From: Oceanobacillus manasiensis | GTDB taxonomy: Bacteria; Bacillota; Bacilli; Bacillales; Amphibacillaceae | Assembly (NCBI RefSeq): GCF_000724085.1 | Contig: NZ_CCDL010000001.1 | Location: forward strand, 1,426,001 to 1,490,000 | Direction of reading: 5' to 3' | Length of the DNA: 64,000 bases | Program-made: the position numbers and the translations under genes | Notes under the pieces: model-generated | What the model was told of the DNA's origin: nothing | The model's input: only the letters and a program-made list of their open reading frames with translations | Databases searched by the model: none | Part shown: piece by piece, positions 35,182 to 43,966 of the stretch | How positions within the stretch are numbered: the stretch's first letter is position 1 | Layout: each line of letters begins with the position of its first letter

Positions 35182-37023
35182 ATGAAACCACGTCATATCC
35201 TAGTACTTTGTTTTGTATTACTCTTTAGCCTGTTTGGAGGAGGGAGTAATCATCATGTAGAAGCTAGTCAAACGAGTAAGAAAAAAGCAAAAGTTAAACC
35301 GGGCGTAGAAGTCCTAATGGAAGATCATTTAGATTGGCTGGAGGGAAAACGGGTTGGCTTAATTACGAACCCAACTGGAATAGATCGAGACCTGAATAGC
35401 ACTATTGATCTGTTGTATAACCACCCTGATGTGAATCTTACAGCTCTTTTCGGAGCAGAACATGGCATAAGAGGGGATCAGGAGGCAGGCGAATATGTCG
35501 AATCCTATATAGATGAGGAAACAGGACTGCCAGTATACAGTTTGTATGGATCAACCTGGAAGCCAACCGAGGAAATGCTGGAAGAAGTAGATGTCCTTTT
35601 ATTTGATATTCAGGACATTGGTTCTAATGTGTATACCTATATTTATACACTTGGTTTTGCTATGGAAGCTGCAGGTGAGATGGATAAAGATTTAATCGTG
35701 CTTGATAGACCAAATCCAATCGGTGGAGAGCGCGTCGAAGGGCCGCTTCGCTCAGAAGATGCCGTAAGCTTTATGGGGAGATTCCTTCTGCCAGTCAGAC
35801 ATGGAATGACGCCAGGAGAATTGGCAACAATGTGGAACCATGAGTATAGCATGGGCGTGAATTTGAAGGTTGCTGAAATGAAAGGCTGGAAGCGGGATAT
35901 GCATTTTGAAGATACAGGGCTTCCTTGGGTACTCCCATCGCCAAACATTCCAACACAGGAATCCGCCTACCTATATGCCGGCACTGAAATTGTTGATGAC
36001 ACAACGCTTTCCACTGGACTTGGTACAACGAAGCCATTTGAACAGGTAGGTGCTCCGTGGATCGATGCTGAAGCACTTACTGAGGAAATGAAAACTCGTG
36101 GCTTAGATGGAGTGGCTTTTCGCCCAGCATATTATACCCCGATGTTTGGTAAGTATGAAGGTGAGCGAGTAGCAGGCGTTCAGGTTCATATAAAAGACCC
36201 ATCGGCGATTAATCTCGTTGCGCTTGGCTTACATTTAGTCGATGCAATGAGAGATCAAAATCCTGAAAAATTTGACATGACAGCAAGCTATACGAATCTA
36301 ATTGGCGATCCGGAAGTACCTCAGATGATCCTAGATGACATGCCAGTATCGGAAATTATGGCATCTTGGAAAGAGAAGCAACAGGAGTGGGTAAGCGAGG
36401 TAAGGAACCAATATTTAATGTATGGGCCTTATCCAAAAGGATCCAAGCCATATAAAAAGCAAGCAGTTCTTGGTATCTTTCCACTTGATTTAACAGCAGC
36501 ACTAGGTGAACCTGTTGATTTAACAGTGAAAGGCTATGATAAAAACGGAGAAAAGATCACGATTGCCGAAGAGGACGTGGACTGGGAACTAGATGGACTC
36601 GCCGGTACTATTGAGAATGGCACATTTATAGCGGATCAGGATGGGACGGGGATTGTACGTGCTTTTTACCAAAAGTTAAAAGCAGACCGTACTGCTGTTA
36701 TTTCAACTCCGTTTCTGGAAAACATTCGATTCGGTCTCCAGTCAGGTTATTCTAGAGTCGTACTCGACCTGAATAAAACAACAACCAATTATGATATAGA
36801 AAGAGGAGAGGATCGCCTGTTCATAAAAGTTCCGTACGGGGAAATACAAGGACAGTTAGAGCCGAATGGAGGGTCGATCCAGATAAATGGCAGTCCGGTG
36901 CTTTCCAAAATAGATTATTATACGGAAGATAATTTCATTGTAGTAGAACTGCATGTAGATGGAGACGTTGAATATGAAACCCCAACCTTTTCTTCTCGTA
37001 TCGTAGTTGACCTGCAACATTAA
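35182..37023 (+). CDS. Secreted NamZ-like exo-muramidase (DUF1343) with C-terminal AMIN-like domain
   Basis: This 613-residue exported protein has a Sec signal peptide (about 1-28). Residues about 42-410 form the DUF1343 domain, with GLITNPTGIDRDLNSTIDLL, FGAEHGIRGDQEAGEYV and LLFDIQDIGSNVYTYIYTL, the family whose B. subtilis member NamZ releases terminal MurNAc from peptidoglycan chains. A short Ig-like segment (about 430-515) and an AMIN-like segment (about 520-613), plausibly wall-binding, follow. It is the last gene of the chitobiose-type operon, 20 bases after EIIA, so it should be co-expressed. NamZ normally accompanies MurNAc genes, which are absent here. AAGGAGTG precedes ATG 35182. 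Confidence 0.85.
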   Translation: MKPRHILVLCFVLLFSLFGGGSNHHVEASQTSKKKAKVKPGVEVLMEDHLDWLEGKRVGLITNPTGIDRDLNSTIDLLYNHPDVNLTALFGAEHGIRGDQEAGEYVESYIDEETGLPVYSLYGSTWKPTEEMLEEVDVLLFDIQDIGSNVYTYIYTLGFAMEAAGEMDKDLIVLDRPNPIGGERVEGPLRSEDAVSFMGRFLLPVRHGMTPGELATMWNHEYSMGVNLKVAEMKGWKRDMHFEDTGLPWVLPSPNIPTQESAYLYAGTEIVDDTTLSTGLGTTKPFEQVGAPWIDAEALTEEMKTRGLDGVAFRPAYYTPMFGKYEGERVAGVQVHIKDPSAINLVALGLHLVDAMRDQNPEKFDMTASYTNLIGDPEVPQMILDDMPVSEIMASWKEKQQEWVSEVRNQYLMYGPYPKGSKPYKKQAVLGIFPLDLTAALGEPVDLTVKGYDKNGEKITIAEEDVDWELDGLAGTIENGTFIADQDGTGIVRAFYQKLKADRTAVISTPFLENIRFGLQSGYSRVVLDLNKTTTNYDIERGEDRLFIKVPYGEIQGQLEPNGGSIQINGSPVLSKIDYYTEDNFIVVELHVDGDVEYETPTFSSRIVVDLQH

Positions 37024-37024
37024 A

Positions 37025-37066
37025 AAACCAAGCCTGAGCTATTAAATAGTTGCTCAGGCTTGGTTT
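37025..37066 (+). terminator. Strong terminator of the chitobiose/NamZ operon
   Basis: A 15-bp perfect stem AAACCAAGCCTGAGC (37025-37039) / complement (37052-37066), with T-rich sequence after it. It sits just after the stop codon. Confidence 0.88.
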
Positions 37067-37093
37067 ACTTTAGATTAAGAAGAATTTACGTGT

Positions 37094-37165
37094 CGATTCA
37101 GTTTTATGCTCTCCCGATTCAGAATGGGGGTCTGACGATTCAGTTAGGTGCAGCCACGATTCGCC
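37094..37165. repeat. 21-bp-period intergenic array (word CGATTCAG)
   Basis: CGATTC begins at 37094, 37115, 37136 and 37157, exactly 21 bp apart; the 13 bases between words are not conserved. It lies between the convergent NamZ and aldehyde dehydrogenase genes. Confidence 0.8.
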
Positions 37166-37176
37166 CCCAAAATCAA

Positions 37177-38574
37177 TTAATCAAAGTCACCAATTGAAAT
37201 ATATTTTGTTTCAAGGTATGGCTCGATTCCTTCTAGTCCACCTTCACGACCTAGACCACTTTCCTTCATACCGCCAAATGGTGCGTGTGCTGCGGAAGGG
37301 CCACCATCGTTCCAGCCTAGAATACCATATTCAAGCTGTTCGCTTAAATACGTACCTGTTTTATAATTGTTCGTGAAGTAGTATGCAGCAAGGCCGAATG
37401 GTGTATCATTCGCAATTTCAATGGCCTCATCTATCTCTTTAAAGGTCGTAATTGGTGCGACTGGGCCAAAGGTTTCTTCATGCATGATATCCATATCTGT
37501 TGTTACATTTTTTAAGACGGTAGGATGTACAAAGAAGTAACCTTTTTCTTGATCTGCGTCATACTCATCGCCAAGTAGTACCTCGGCACCCTTTTGCTTC
37601 GCATCTTCTACATGTGCCACGATTTTTTCATAGCCATCTTCGTTAATAATTGGGCCGATCGCTACATTTTCTTCTAGACCGTTACCAACTTTAAGCTTTC
37701 TCGTTTCTTCGACGAGCTTTTCAGCAAATTCTTCAACGACATCTTCTTGGACAATAATCCGGTTTGCGCTCACACAGGTTTGCCCGGCATTACGGAATTT
37801 TGTAGCGATGGTTTGTTTAGCTGCTAAATCTAAATCCGCATCTTTTGCGACGATAAGTGGAGCATGTCCACCAAGCTCCATTGTCGCGTTTTTAACAGTG
37901 CTGGCACTGCCCTCAATTAATTTTTTGCCGACAGAGGTGGAACCAGTAAACGTGATTTTGCGAACATATTCACTTTCTGTAAATAGCTTGCCAATTTCAC
38001 TACCAGAACCAGATACATATTGGATCACATCTTCTGGAATGCCAGCTTCATGTGCAAGCTCAATCACTCTTATACCAGAAAGAGGAGTTTCAGATGCAGG
38101 CTTCACGATAAAGGTACACCCTGCTGCTAATGCTGGTGCAGCTTTACGAGTCATCATTGCTGCTGGAAAATTCCATGGGGTGATTGCTGCAACCAATCCA
38201 ATTGGCTCTTTTTGTACAACAATACGTTTTGACTCTGTGTGTGCTGGGATGGTTCGGCCATACACACGTTTCGCTTCTTCTGCATACCACTCGATAAAGC
38301 TGGCTGCATACGCTACTTCGCCTTGTGATTCTTTTAAAGGTTTTCCGTTTTCTAATGTCATGAGCTCGGCAATTTCTTGCTGGTTTTCATGCAATTTGCT
38401 TGCCCAGGCATTTAATAAACGAGCACGTTCATGGGCATTGACTTTTCGCCATGACGAGAAGCTTTCCTTCCCTTTACGTAATGCTTCGGTCACTTCCTCC
38501 TCTGTGAATTTATTGATTTCCTGTATTAACTCTCCCGTCGCGGGATTCATTACTTTAATTGTATCTGCCAACAT
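37177..38574 (-). CDS. NAD(P)-dependent aldehyde dehydrogenase, succinate-semialdehyde type
   Basis: This 465-residue enzyme oxidises an aldehyde to the acid in the cytoplasm. The motifs are complete: [17 protein letters not shown], the general base E in MELGGHAP, catalytic C267 in GQTCVSANR, and [10 protein letters not shown]. The length and the [10 protein letters not shown] segment fit the GabD group, but substrate prediction in this family is uncertain. The gene is alone; no GABA transaminase is nearby. GGAGTGA lies upstream of the ATG. Confidence 0.88.
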   Translation of the reverse strand: MLADTIKVMNPATGELIQEINKFTEEEVTEALRKGKESFSSWRKVNAHERARLLNAWASKLHENQQEIAELMTLENGKPLKESQGEVAYAASFIEWYAEEAKRVYGRTIPAHTESKRIVVQKEPIGLVAAITPWNFPAAMMTRKAAPALAAGCTFIVKPASETPLSGIRVIELAHEAGIPEDVIQYVSGSGSEIGKLFTESEYVRKITFTGSTSVGKKLIEGSASTVKNATMELGGHAPLIVAKDADLDLAAKQTIATKFRNAGQTCVSANRIIVQEDVVEEFAEKLVEETRKLKVGNGLEENVAIGPIINEDGYEKIVAHVEDAKQKGAEVLLGDEYDADQEKGYFFVHPTVLKNVTTDMDIMHEETFGPVAPITTFKEIDEAIEIANDTPFGLAAYYFTNNYKTGTYLSEQLEYGILGWNDGGPSAAHAPFGGMKESGLGREGGLEGIEPYLETKYISIGDFD

Positions 38575-38628
38575 TATTCACTCCTTTAAAATTGGTCATG
38601 TACTGTTTATTCCCTGTTTAACGTTTTT

Positions 38629-38664
38629 TCAAAACAAAAAGCAGCTCCAAGTTATGGACTGCTT
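38629..38664 (-). terminator. Terminator of the 80-aa hypothetical gene
   Basis: On the minus strand AAGCAGTCCA (38664-38655) pairs with TGGAGCTGCTT (38649-38639), with one bulge, followed by TTTGTTTTG. Confidence 0.6.
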
Positions 38665-38688
38665 ATTACATAATTCATCCCTATTCGT

Positions 38689-38931
38689 TTATAAAACACC
38701 ACTATCCATCATATCCACGACATCATCAATGGAAAATTCTTTACCATCAAGTATGTTTTGCTTTTTTTCTTCAATAAATGAGGGCTGTGTTGGTACCTTT
38801 GAAGGCCGTTCTTCTTGCACAAGTGAAATGGTATAAACCTTTCCTTCCATTTGGAAAAGAGCATTATTTTTATCAATAATTGTTTGTAAAAACTTCTCTT
38901 CCTTGTCATTTAACCGTTTCAACTTAAGCAC
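38689..38931 (-). CDS. Hypothetical protein (about 80 aa)
   Basis: This small, charged protein has no membrane segment. The N-terminal half (RLNDKEEKFLQTIIDKN) is probably helical and the C-terminus ends DDVVDMMDSGVL. The start may be GTG 38931, directly after GAGGGAAG, or TTG 38922, which has better spacing from it. A terminator follows. No family is recognised. Confidence 0.55.
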   Translation of the reverse strand: MLKLKRLNDKEEKFLQTIIDKNNALFQMEGKVYTISLVQEERPSKVPTQPSFIEEKKQNILDGKEFSIDDVVDMMDSGVL

Positions 38932-39148
38932 CTTCCCTCTATTTTAAATATAAGTATTATTTACGGTATACCCGCTTGCTTCCTAGATAAAACCTCTTTT
39001 TTATATTATTCGTAAAAAAAATAAATTTTTGAGCGTGCAATAATTAATATATTGTTATTACTATATGCTAAGAACACATTTTTCTCTATTTCCTTTCAAT
39101 TTTGCTATAATAGATCCAGATAGATTAAGAGAGTGGAGGATTTTAAAT

Positions 39149-40105
39149 ATGTACAATGCACCGATCTTTTTACAGCCAGTTTTACAGGAAAGAATTTGGG
39201 GTGGACAGAAATTAAGGCAACTCTATCAATATGATCTTCCTTCTGAGCAGACAGGAGAGGCATGGGTAATCTCCGCCCATCCAAATGGACCAAGTAAAAT
39301 AAGTAATGGGCCTTTGGCTGGGAAGACGCTTGCGGATGCCTGGGAAAACGATGGAGAGCTTTTTAATAAAAATCCGGACAATTTGGAAGCGTACCCACTG
39401 CTAGTTAAGGTGCTGGACGCTAATGATGACTTATCCGTTCAAGTACACCCGAATGATAGTTTTGCGCGGGAAGAGGAAGGAGAGCCATACGGTAAGACAG
39501 AATGCTGGTATGTACTAGAGGCAGAGCCAGGAGCAGAGCTAGTATTGGGGCATCATGCAACAACAAAGGAAGAGCTTGAAAACATGATGGACCAAGGAAA
39601 CTGGGATAGTCTATTAAAACGTATTCCTGTTGAAGCAGGGGATTTTGTTTATGTGCCAAGTGGTACCTTGCATGCAATTGGAAAAGGGATTGTCATATTA
39701 GAGACCCAACAAAGTTCAGATATTACATACCGTGTTTATGATTATGACCGTAAAGACGCAAAAGGAAATACGAGAGAATTGCACCTCGATCGTGCCAAGC
39801 AGGTGACTACCGTTCCGCATAAATTGCCAGACATGGCGAAGCAGCAAGAACGGCAGGAGGGCCTCCTTTCTTCAAAGTTAGTTGAGGAAGAGTACTTTAC
39901 AGTTTATCACTGGGTCTTGGATGGCGAGGCCAAGCGTGAGATGGATGCTGATTTTCTGCAATGTAGTGTAATAAAGGGAACGGCTGACATTTCCATTCAA
40001 GGTGAAACCTTCTCAGTTAAAAATGGTGACCATTTTATATTGCCACATAGTGTAAAAGAATACGTTATAGCAGGAAACGCAGAATGGATTGTTTCCCATA
40101 CGTAA
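39149..40105 (+). CDS. manA: Mannose-6-phosphate isomerase, class I
   Basis: This 318-residue zinc enzyme interconverts mannose-6-phosphate and fructose-6-phosphate. Metal-site motifs VQVHPNDSFA, KTECWYVLEAEPGAELVLG and PSGTLHAIGKG are intact, and the N-terminus QPVLQERIWGG is the family norm. The frame is open from 39065, but GTGGAGGAT before ATG 39149 sets the start. No PTS for mannose is adjacent, so it may serve polysaccharide precursor supply or general hexose use. Confidence 0.92.
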   Translation: MYNAPIFLQPVLQERIWGGQKLRQLYQYDLPSEQTGEAWVISAHPNGPSKISNGPLAGKTLADAWENDGELFNKNPDNLEAYPLLVKVLDANDDLSVQVHPNDSFAREEEGEPYGKTECWYVLEAEPGAELVLGHHATTKEELENMMDQGNWDSLLKRIPVEAGDFVYVPSGTLHAIGKGIVILETQQSSDITYRVYDYDRKDAKGNTRELHLDRAKQVTTVPHKLPDMAKQQERQEGLLSSKLVEEEYFTVYHWVLDGEAKREMDADFLQCSVIKGTADISIQGETFSVKNGDHFILPHSVKEYVIAGNAEWIVSHT

Positions 40106-40182
40106 TTGTCGACCTCCCGTCACATAATCTCTCTCTTGGTTTGTTAAAATGGAGCAAAGAGAAAGTTTAAGGGAGCATAGAA

Positions 40183-41274
40183 ATGAAGATAGATGAACGA
40201 ATGCAAGAAGCTGATTATTATATTTATAATGTACACAAAGAACTCGGCAAGACTGAGCGAGAAATACAGGACCGGCGAGCTGCAGTTCAACAGGAACTAA
40301 AAGAAACCGGTACATATGTGCAGACAACCGAGGAGCTAACACATGGGGCTAAAATAGCATGGCGGAATAACAATCACTGTATTGGTAGATTGTTTTGGAA
40401 CAAACTTGATGTAGTGGATGCACGGCATTTCACAACAGAGGATGCTGTTTTTGAAGCATTATTCACCCATATTGAACAGGCAACAAATAACGGGAAGGTC
40501 AAGCCGCGTATTACTATCTTTCCACCTGAACAAAATGGGAAAGCACAGGTCAAGATTTGGAATCACCAATTATTCCGCTATGCGGGGTATCAAACAGAAG
40601 AGGGCATAGTGGGCGACCCAGCATCCCTTTCGTTAACGAAGGAATGCCAGAAGCTGGGGTGGGAAGGAAAAGGTACAGATTTTGACTTACTTCCCATCGT
40701 TATACAGGTGGGAGACAGTGACCCAGTGTATAGAGAAATACCAGAGGAGCTCGTCTTAGAAGTGCCCATTCGCCATCCGGACTTCTCTATCTTTTATCAT
40801 TTAAAAGTGAAGTGGTATGCAGTACCCATCATTTCAGATATGCGATTGGAAATTGGCGGTATAGAATATCCAGCAGCGCCCTTTAATGGTTGGTATATGG
40901 GAACAGAAATTGGTGCCAGAAACCTGGCAGATGAAAACCGCTATAATTTGCTTCCACATGTTGCCAAACAGTTAGGGTTAAATACAAAGCATTTAAACAC
41001 ATTATGGAAAGACCGCGCTTTAGTAGAGTTGAATGTGGCAGTGCTAGACTCTTTCCAAAAAAACGGTGTAGCGATCGTCGATCATCATACTGCTGCAAAG
41101 CAATTTAAGGTGTTTGAGAACAATGAGAAAAGGGCCGGGCGAACTGTTACAGGAAAATGGGCATGGTTAATCCCGCCACTTTCTCCAGCAACGACGCACA
41201 TTTTCCATAAGCCGTTTGATAATACTGTTAACAAACCAAATTATTTTTATAGAGTTGAAGCCCCTTACGAATGA
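40183..41274 (+). CDS. nos: Bacterial nitric oxide synthase oxygenase
   Basis: This 363-residue haem enzyme makes NO and citrulline from arginine, using electrons from cellular flavodoxin or reductases because the reductase domain is absent. The haem thiolate is C66 in [15 protein letters not shown], the arginine-binding glutamate is E242 in [24 protein letters not shown] sequence, and the C-terminal pterin-side region is complete. The residue before C66 is histidine where other NOS proteins I recall have arginine (RCIGR). AAGGGAG precedes the ATG. It is monocistronic with a terminator. In Bacilli NO helps resist oxidants and antibiotics. Confidence 0.95.
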   Translation: MKIDERMQEADYYIYNVHKELGKTEREIQDRRAAVQQELKETGTYVQTTEELTHGAKIAWRNNNHCIGRLFWNKLDVVDARHFTTEDAVFEALFTHIEQATNNGKVKPRITIFPPEQNGKAQVKIWNHQLFRYAGYQTEEGIVGDPASLSLTKECQKLGWEGKGTDFDLLPIVIQVGDSDPVYREIPEELVLEVPIRHPDFSIFYHLKVKWYAVPIISDMRLEIGGIEYPAAPFNGWYMGTEIGARNLADENRYNLLPHVAKQLGLNTKHLNTLWKDRALVELNVAVLDSFQKNGVAIVDHHTAAKQFKVFENNEKRAGRTVTGKWAWLIPPLSPATTHIFHKPFDNTVNKPNYFYRVEAPYE

Positions 41275-41275
41275 T

Positions 41276-41304
41276 AAAAAGACAGCTATCTAGCTGTCTT
41301 TTTA
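41276..41304 (+). terminator. Terminator of the nos gene
   Basis: AAAAAGACAGCTA and TAGCTGTCTTTTT form a perfect hairpin with a tiny loop (41289-41290) and flanking A/T runs. It lies two bases after the stop. Confidence 0.85.
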
Positions 41305-41358
41305 TTAGGTAGATTAACAGGAAAAATGGTTGTTTAGCAGCCTGTGATGGAAGTACCC

Positions 41359-41520
41359 AAGTTGGTTGATAAAGTGCCCAATGTGGTTGATAATCGGCCG
41401 GTGTTGGTTGATAAAGAACCAAAAGTGGTTGATAAACAGCCGTAGTTGGTTGATAGTAGCCAAAATCAGGTTGATAAACCTACTAAAGTGGTTGATAATC
41501 CCGCCAAGTTGGTCGATTCC
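41359..41520. repeat. 21-bp-period intergenic array (word TGGTTGATAA)
   Basis: GGTTGAT (last copy GGTCGAT) begins at 41364, 41385, 41406, 41427, 41448, 41469, 41490 and 41511: eight units with seven exact 21-bp steps. The spacers differ. It lies between the nos terminator and the kdgR promoter. Confidence 0.88.
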
Positions 41521-41553
41521 AACGCCTCCAAAAAAATCTTTTCGACAAAACTC

Positions 41554-41582
41554 TTGTAAACCGCTTACAAATATTCTATACT
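41554..41582 (+). promoter_or_regulatory. Sigma-A promoter of the KDG/RuMP operon, with a cre-like site
   Basis: TTGTAA (41554-41559), 17-bp spacer and TATACT (41577-41582). The -35 overlaps TGTAAACCGCTTACA (41555-41569), a near-palindrome one base longer than the CcpA cre consensus, so carbon repression is possible but uncertain. Confidence 0.7.
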
Positions 41583-41587
41583 TATTC

Positions 41588-41613
41588 TAAATCGATTTAC
41601 TAAACCGATTTAG
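41588..41613 (+). promoter_or_regulatory. Tandem LacI-type operators at the kdgR transcription start
   Basis: The perfect palindrome TAAATCGATTTA (41588-41599) is followed after one base by TAAACCGATTTA (41601-41612, one mismatch), both with the central CG typical for LacI-family binding sites. They sit just after the -10, where a bound repressor blocks transcription. Confidence 0.65.
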
Positions 41614-41664
41614 TGACAGAGTTAATGAGTTAGTAAAACTATCTATCTATTAGGAGAATGAAAA

Positions 41665-42669
41665 ATGAAAACGGTAACGATGGCGGATGTTGCGAAGCAT
41701 GCTGGTGTTTCCAAGAGTACAGTCTCTCAATATATGAACCAACGCTATGACTACATGGGAGAGAAGACAAGGGAACGAGTTGAAAAGGCCATTGAAGAAC
41801 TAGGGTACAGTCCTAACATCATAGCCAGAAGCTTAAAACAGAAATCGACAACAACGATCGGCGTTATCGTGGCCAATATTCTGCATGTTTTTTCAACACA
41901 GGTAATCCGGGCTATCGAGGATTTTTGTCACGAAGCGAATTTTCATATCATTGTCTGTAACGCAGATGATGATCCAGTAAAAGAAAAAAAGTACATGGAC
42001 ATGCTTCGTGCAAAACAAGTGGATGGCATTATTGTATTCCCAACTGGGGGGAATCTAGCATTATACCAACAGCTTGTCCGGGATAAATACCCTATCGTTT
42101 TTGTTGATAGAATGGTTCCCGAAGTCGAGGTTAACACGGTGTTACTTGATAATGAAAAGGCTGCCAAATTAGGGGTAGATCTGCTAGTTACAAAGGGATA
42201 TCAAGGAATTGGTATGATTACTCCACCACTACATCGTTATGTGACACCAAGAATGGAGCGAATGAATGGCTACCAAAAGGCTTTAAAAGCCCACGATATA
42301 AAATTTGATCCGCAACTATTAATCAGTGCGGAGATTGGACATATCCGCCAACAACTAGACGTATTGCTACAGCAGCCAAATAAACCAGATGCAATTCTAG
42401 CAATCAATGATCGTGTGCTTTTTGAAATTCTTCAATATGCAAAAGAGAAAGGCTTGAGCATACCTGATGATCTTGCTGTCATCGGAATTGATGAAGTGAC
42501 ATTTGCGGGATTTTATAGTCCCACATTGACTACTATAGCTCAGCCAGCATTTGAAATGGGGAAGAAGGCTGCGGAGCTGTTATTAAATCAGATCCAAGAT
42601 AAAACAGAGGTTGATGAAACCAAAATATATAGGTTTGAACCACAACTATTAAAGCGGGATTCCTGCTAG
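41665..42669 (+). CDS. kdgR: LacI-family regulator, KdgR-like
   Basis: This 334-residue repressor has an N-terminal HTH (VTMADVAKHAGVSKSTVSQY, 4-23) and hinge (YSPNIIARSLKQKST), followed by the periplasmic-binding-protein-like effector domain. The N-terminal 75 residues closely resemble B. subtilis KdgR from memory. It is first in a ten-gene operon with kdgA and kdgK and probably responds to KDG or KDPG. Tandem palindromes at its promoter suggest autoregulation. Confidence 0.88.
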   Translation: MKTVTMADVAKHAGVSKSTVSQYMNQRYDYMGEKTRERVEKAIEELGYSPNIIARSLKQKSTTTIGVIVANILHVFSTQVIRAIEDFCHEANFHIIVCNADDDPVKEKKYMDMLRAKQVDGIIVFPTGGNLALYQQLVRDKYPIVFVDRMVPEVEVNTVLLDNEKAAKLGVDLLVTKGYQGIGMITPPLHRYVTPRMERMNGYQKALKAHDIKFDPQLLISAEIGHIRQQLDVLLQQPNKPDAILAINDRVLFEILQYAKEKGLSIPDDLAVIGIDEVTFAGFYSPTLTTIAQPAFEMGKKAAELLLNQIQDKTEVDETKIYRFEPQLLKRDSC

Positions 42670-42692
42670 ATACAATTGGAAGGATGACGATA

Positions 42693-43250
42693 ATGAAAAA
42701 TATAATGGAAACAATTAGTACTGAGATCACAACCGTAATGGGACAGGTTAGTCCGGAAGAAACGAAAGCACTAGCAGATAAACTGGAAAAAGCGAATCGA
42801 ATCTTTGTTGCAGGTACTGGGCGATCTGGCCTTGTAGGTAAAATGTTTGCGATGCGTATGATGCATAGCGAATATCCAATCTACGTTGTAGGAGAGACTG
42901 TTACACCAAGTATCGCGACAGACGATCTCTTGCTACTCATATCTGGTTCAGGGTCAACAGGGTCTTTGAAACAATATGGAGAAAAAGCGAAGGAGATTGG
43001 TGCTGAGGTGGCGCTCGTAACGACTAATCGTGATTCGGCAATTGGAAAACTGAGCGAGGTAACAGTAACTATCCCGTCGGCAACCAAAAAACGACTGCCA
43101 CAAGAGCCAGAAACCATTCAACCGCTCGGAAGTCAATTTGATCAATCGGCCCATTTAGTGCTTGATGCGATCGTCGTTTATTTATTAGACAACAAGCCAG
43201 CCGGACAGGACAATACAAAACTAAATCAAATGCATGCCAACTTAGAATAG
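42693..43250 (+). CDS. hxlB: 6-phospho-3-hexuloisomerase (SIS domain)
   Basis: This 185-residue SIS-domain protein isomerises 3-hexulose-6-phosphate and fructose-6-phosphate in the ribulose monophosphate pathway. FVAGTGRSGLVGKMFAMRMMH (about 37-57) and LLISGSGSTGSLKQY (about 82-96) are the phosphosugar-binding loops, and the tail SQFDQSAHLVLDAIVVYLL fits HxlB. GGAAGGATG favours ATG 42693 over 42684. Its partner hxlA is separated by six genes in the same operon, unlike the usual adjacent hxlAB pair. Confidence 0.85.
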   Translation: MKNIMETISTEITTVMGQVSPEETKALADKLEKANRIFVAGTGRSGLVGKMFAMRMMHSEYPIYVVGETVTPSIATDDLLLLISGSGSTGSLKQYGEKAKEIGAEVALVTTNRDSAIGKLSEVTVTIPSATKKRLPQEPETIQPLGSQFDQSAHLVLDAIVVYLLDNKPAGQDNTKLNQMHANLE

Positions 43251-43264
43251 AGGAGAATAAACAA

Positions 43265-43900
43265 ATGCGTATAGTAGAGCAAATAAAACAACATAAGATC
43301 GTAGCTGTTATTCGCCATGCGGATGAAGACAATATCGTTCCTATTTTAAATGCACTCGCAGCGGGGGGCGTGTATGCGGTAGAGATCACTGCTGAAACAC
43401 CGAATGTGCAGCGAGTTATAGAGGTGGCTGTAAAAGAAGCACCAAAGGATATGCTGATTGGCGCTGGAACAGTTCTTGATCCTGAAACTGCACGGGCAGT
43501 TATCATGGCCGGAGCACAATTTATTGTCTCACCAACATTGAACGTGGAGACATTGAAACTAACAAATCGCTATCATATTGAAACAATACCTGGTGTACTT
43601 ACACCGACCGAAATTCAAACAGCCTATGAACATGGGGCAAGCATGGTGAAAATTTTCCCTGCTAATACTTTTGGACCCGGTTATATAAAAAATATACGCG
43701 GCCCCTTACCACATGTCGAAGCAATGGTTACAGGTGGAATCAATGTCGACAACATGAATGAATACTTGAAAAATGGTAGTGCTGCAGTCGGGATTGGCAG
43801 TAATTTAGTTAATGCGAAAGCGTTAACAGATGAAACGTCCTATAAACAATTGACAGAACGTGCAAAAGCTTTCGTTAAAAAATCACAAGAGATACAGTAA
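43265..43900 (+). CDS. kdgA: KDPG (2-dehydro-3-deoxy-6-phosphogluconate) aldolase
   Basis: This 211-residue class I aldolase cleaves KDPG to pyruvate and glyceraldehyde-3-phosphate, and may also act on 4-hydroxy-2-oxoglutarate. The general-base glutamate lies in VYAVEITAETPN (near 39), and the Schiff-base lysine is in MVKIFPANTFGPGYIK (near 129). It lies 14 bases after hxlB. With kdgK it forms the lower KDG pathway. Confidence 0.92.
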   Translation: MRIVEQIKQHKIVAVIRHADEDNIVPILNALAAGGVYAVEITAETPNVQRVIEVAVKEAPKDMLIGAGTVLDPETARAVIMAGAQFIVSPTLNVETLKLTNRYHIETIPGVLTPTEIQTAYEHGASMVKIFPANTFGPGYIKNIRGPLPHVEAMVTGGINVDNMNEYLKNGSAAVGIGSNLVNAKALTDETSYKQLTERAKAFVKKSQEIQ

Positions 43901-43910
43901 TTAACCTATT

Positions 43911-43943
43911 GGAAAATGGTGTCCTTCAGAGGCATCATTTTCC
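43911..43943 (+). other. Hairpin without T-run between kdgA and dctP
   Basis: GGAAAATG (43911-43918) pairs with CATTTTCC (43936-43943), with further internal pairing. No T-run follows, so it is unlikely to terminate fully. Such hairpins often protect the mRNA of binding-protein genes from decay. Confidence 0.5.
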
Positions 43944-43966
43944 TAAAAGATCAAGGGGTGAATTGA

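Noticed and set aside
37808..38836. 342-residue plus-strand ORF opposite the aldehyde dehydrogenase
   Set aside because: It is antisense to a gene with all catalytic motifs and has serine-rich shadow composition and no ribosome binding site.
41366..41590. 74-residue ORF with WLI-type heptad repeats through the 21-bp array
   Set aside because: It has no ribosome binding site, other frames through the array are also open, and the heptads follow from 21 being a multiple of three.
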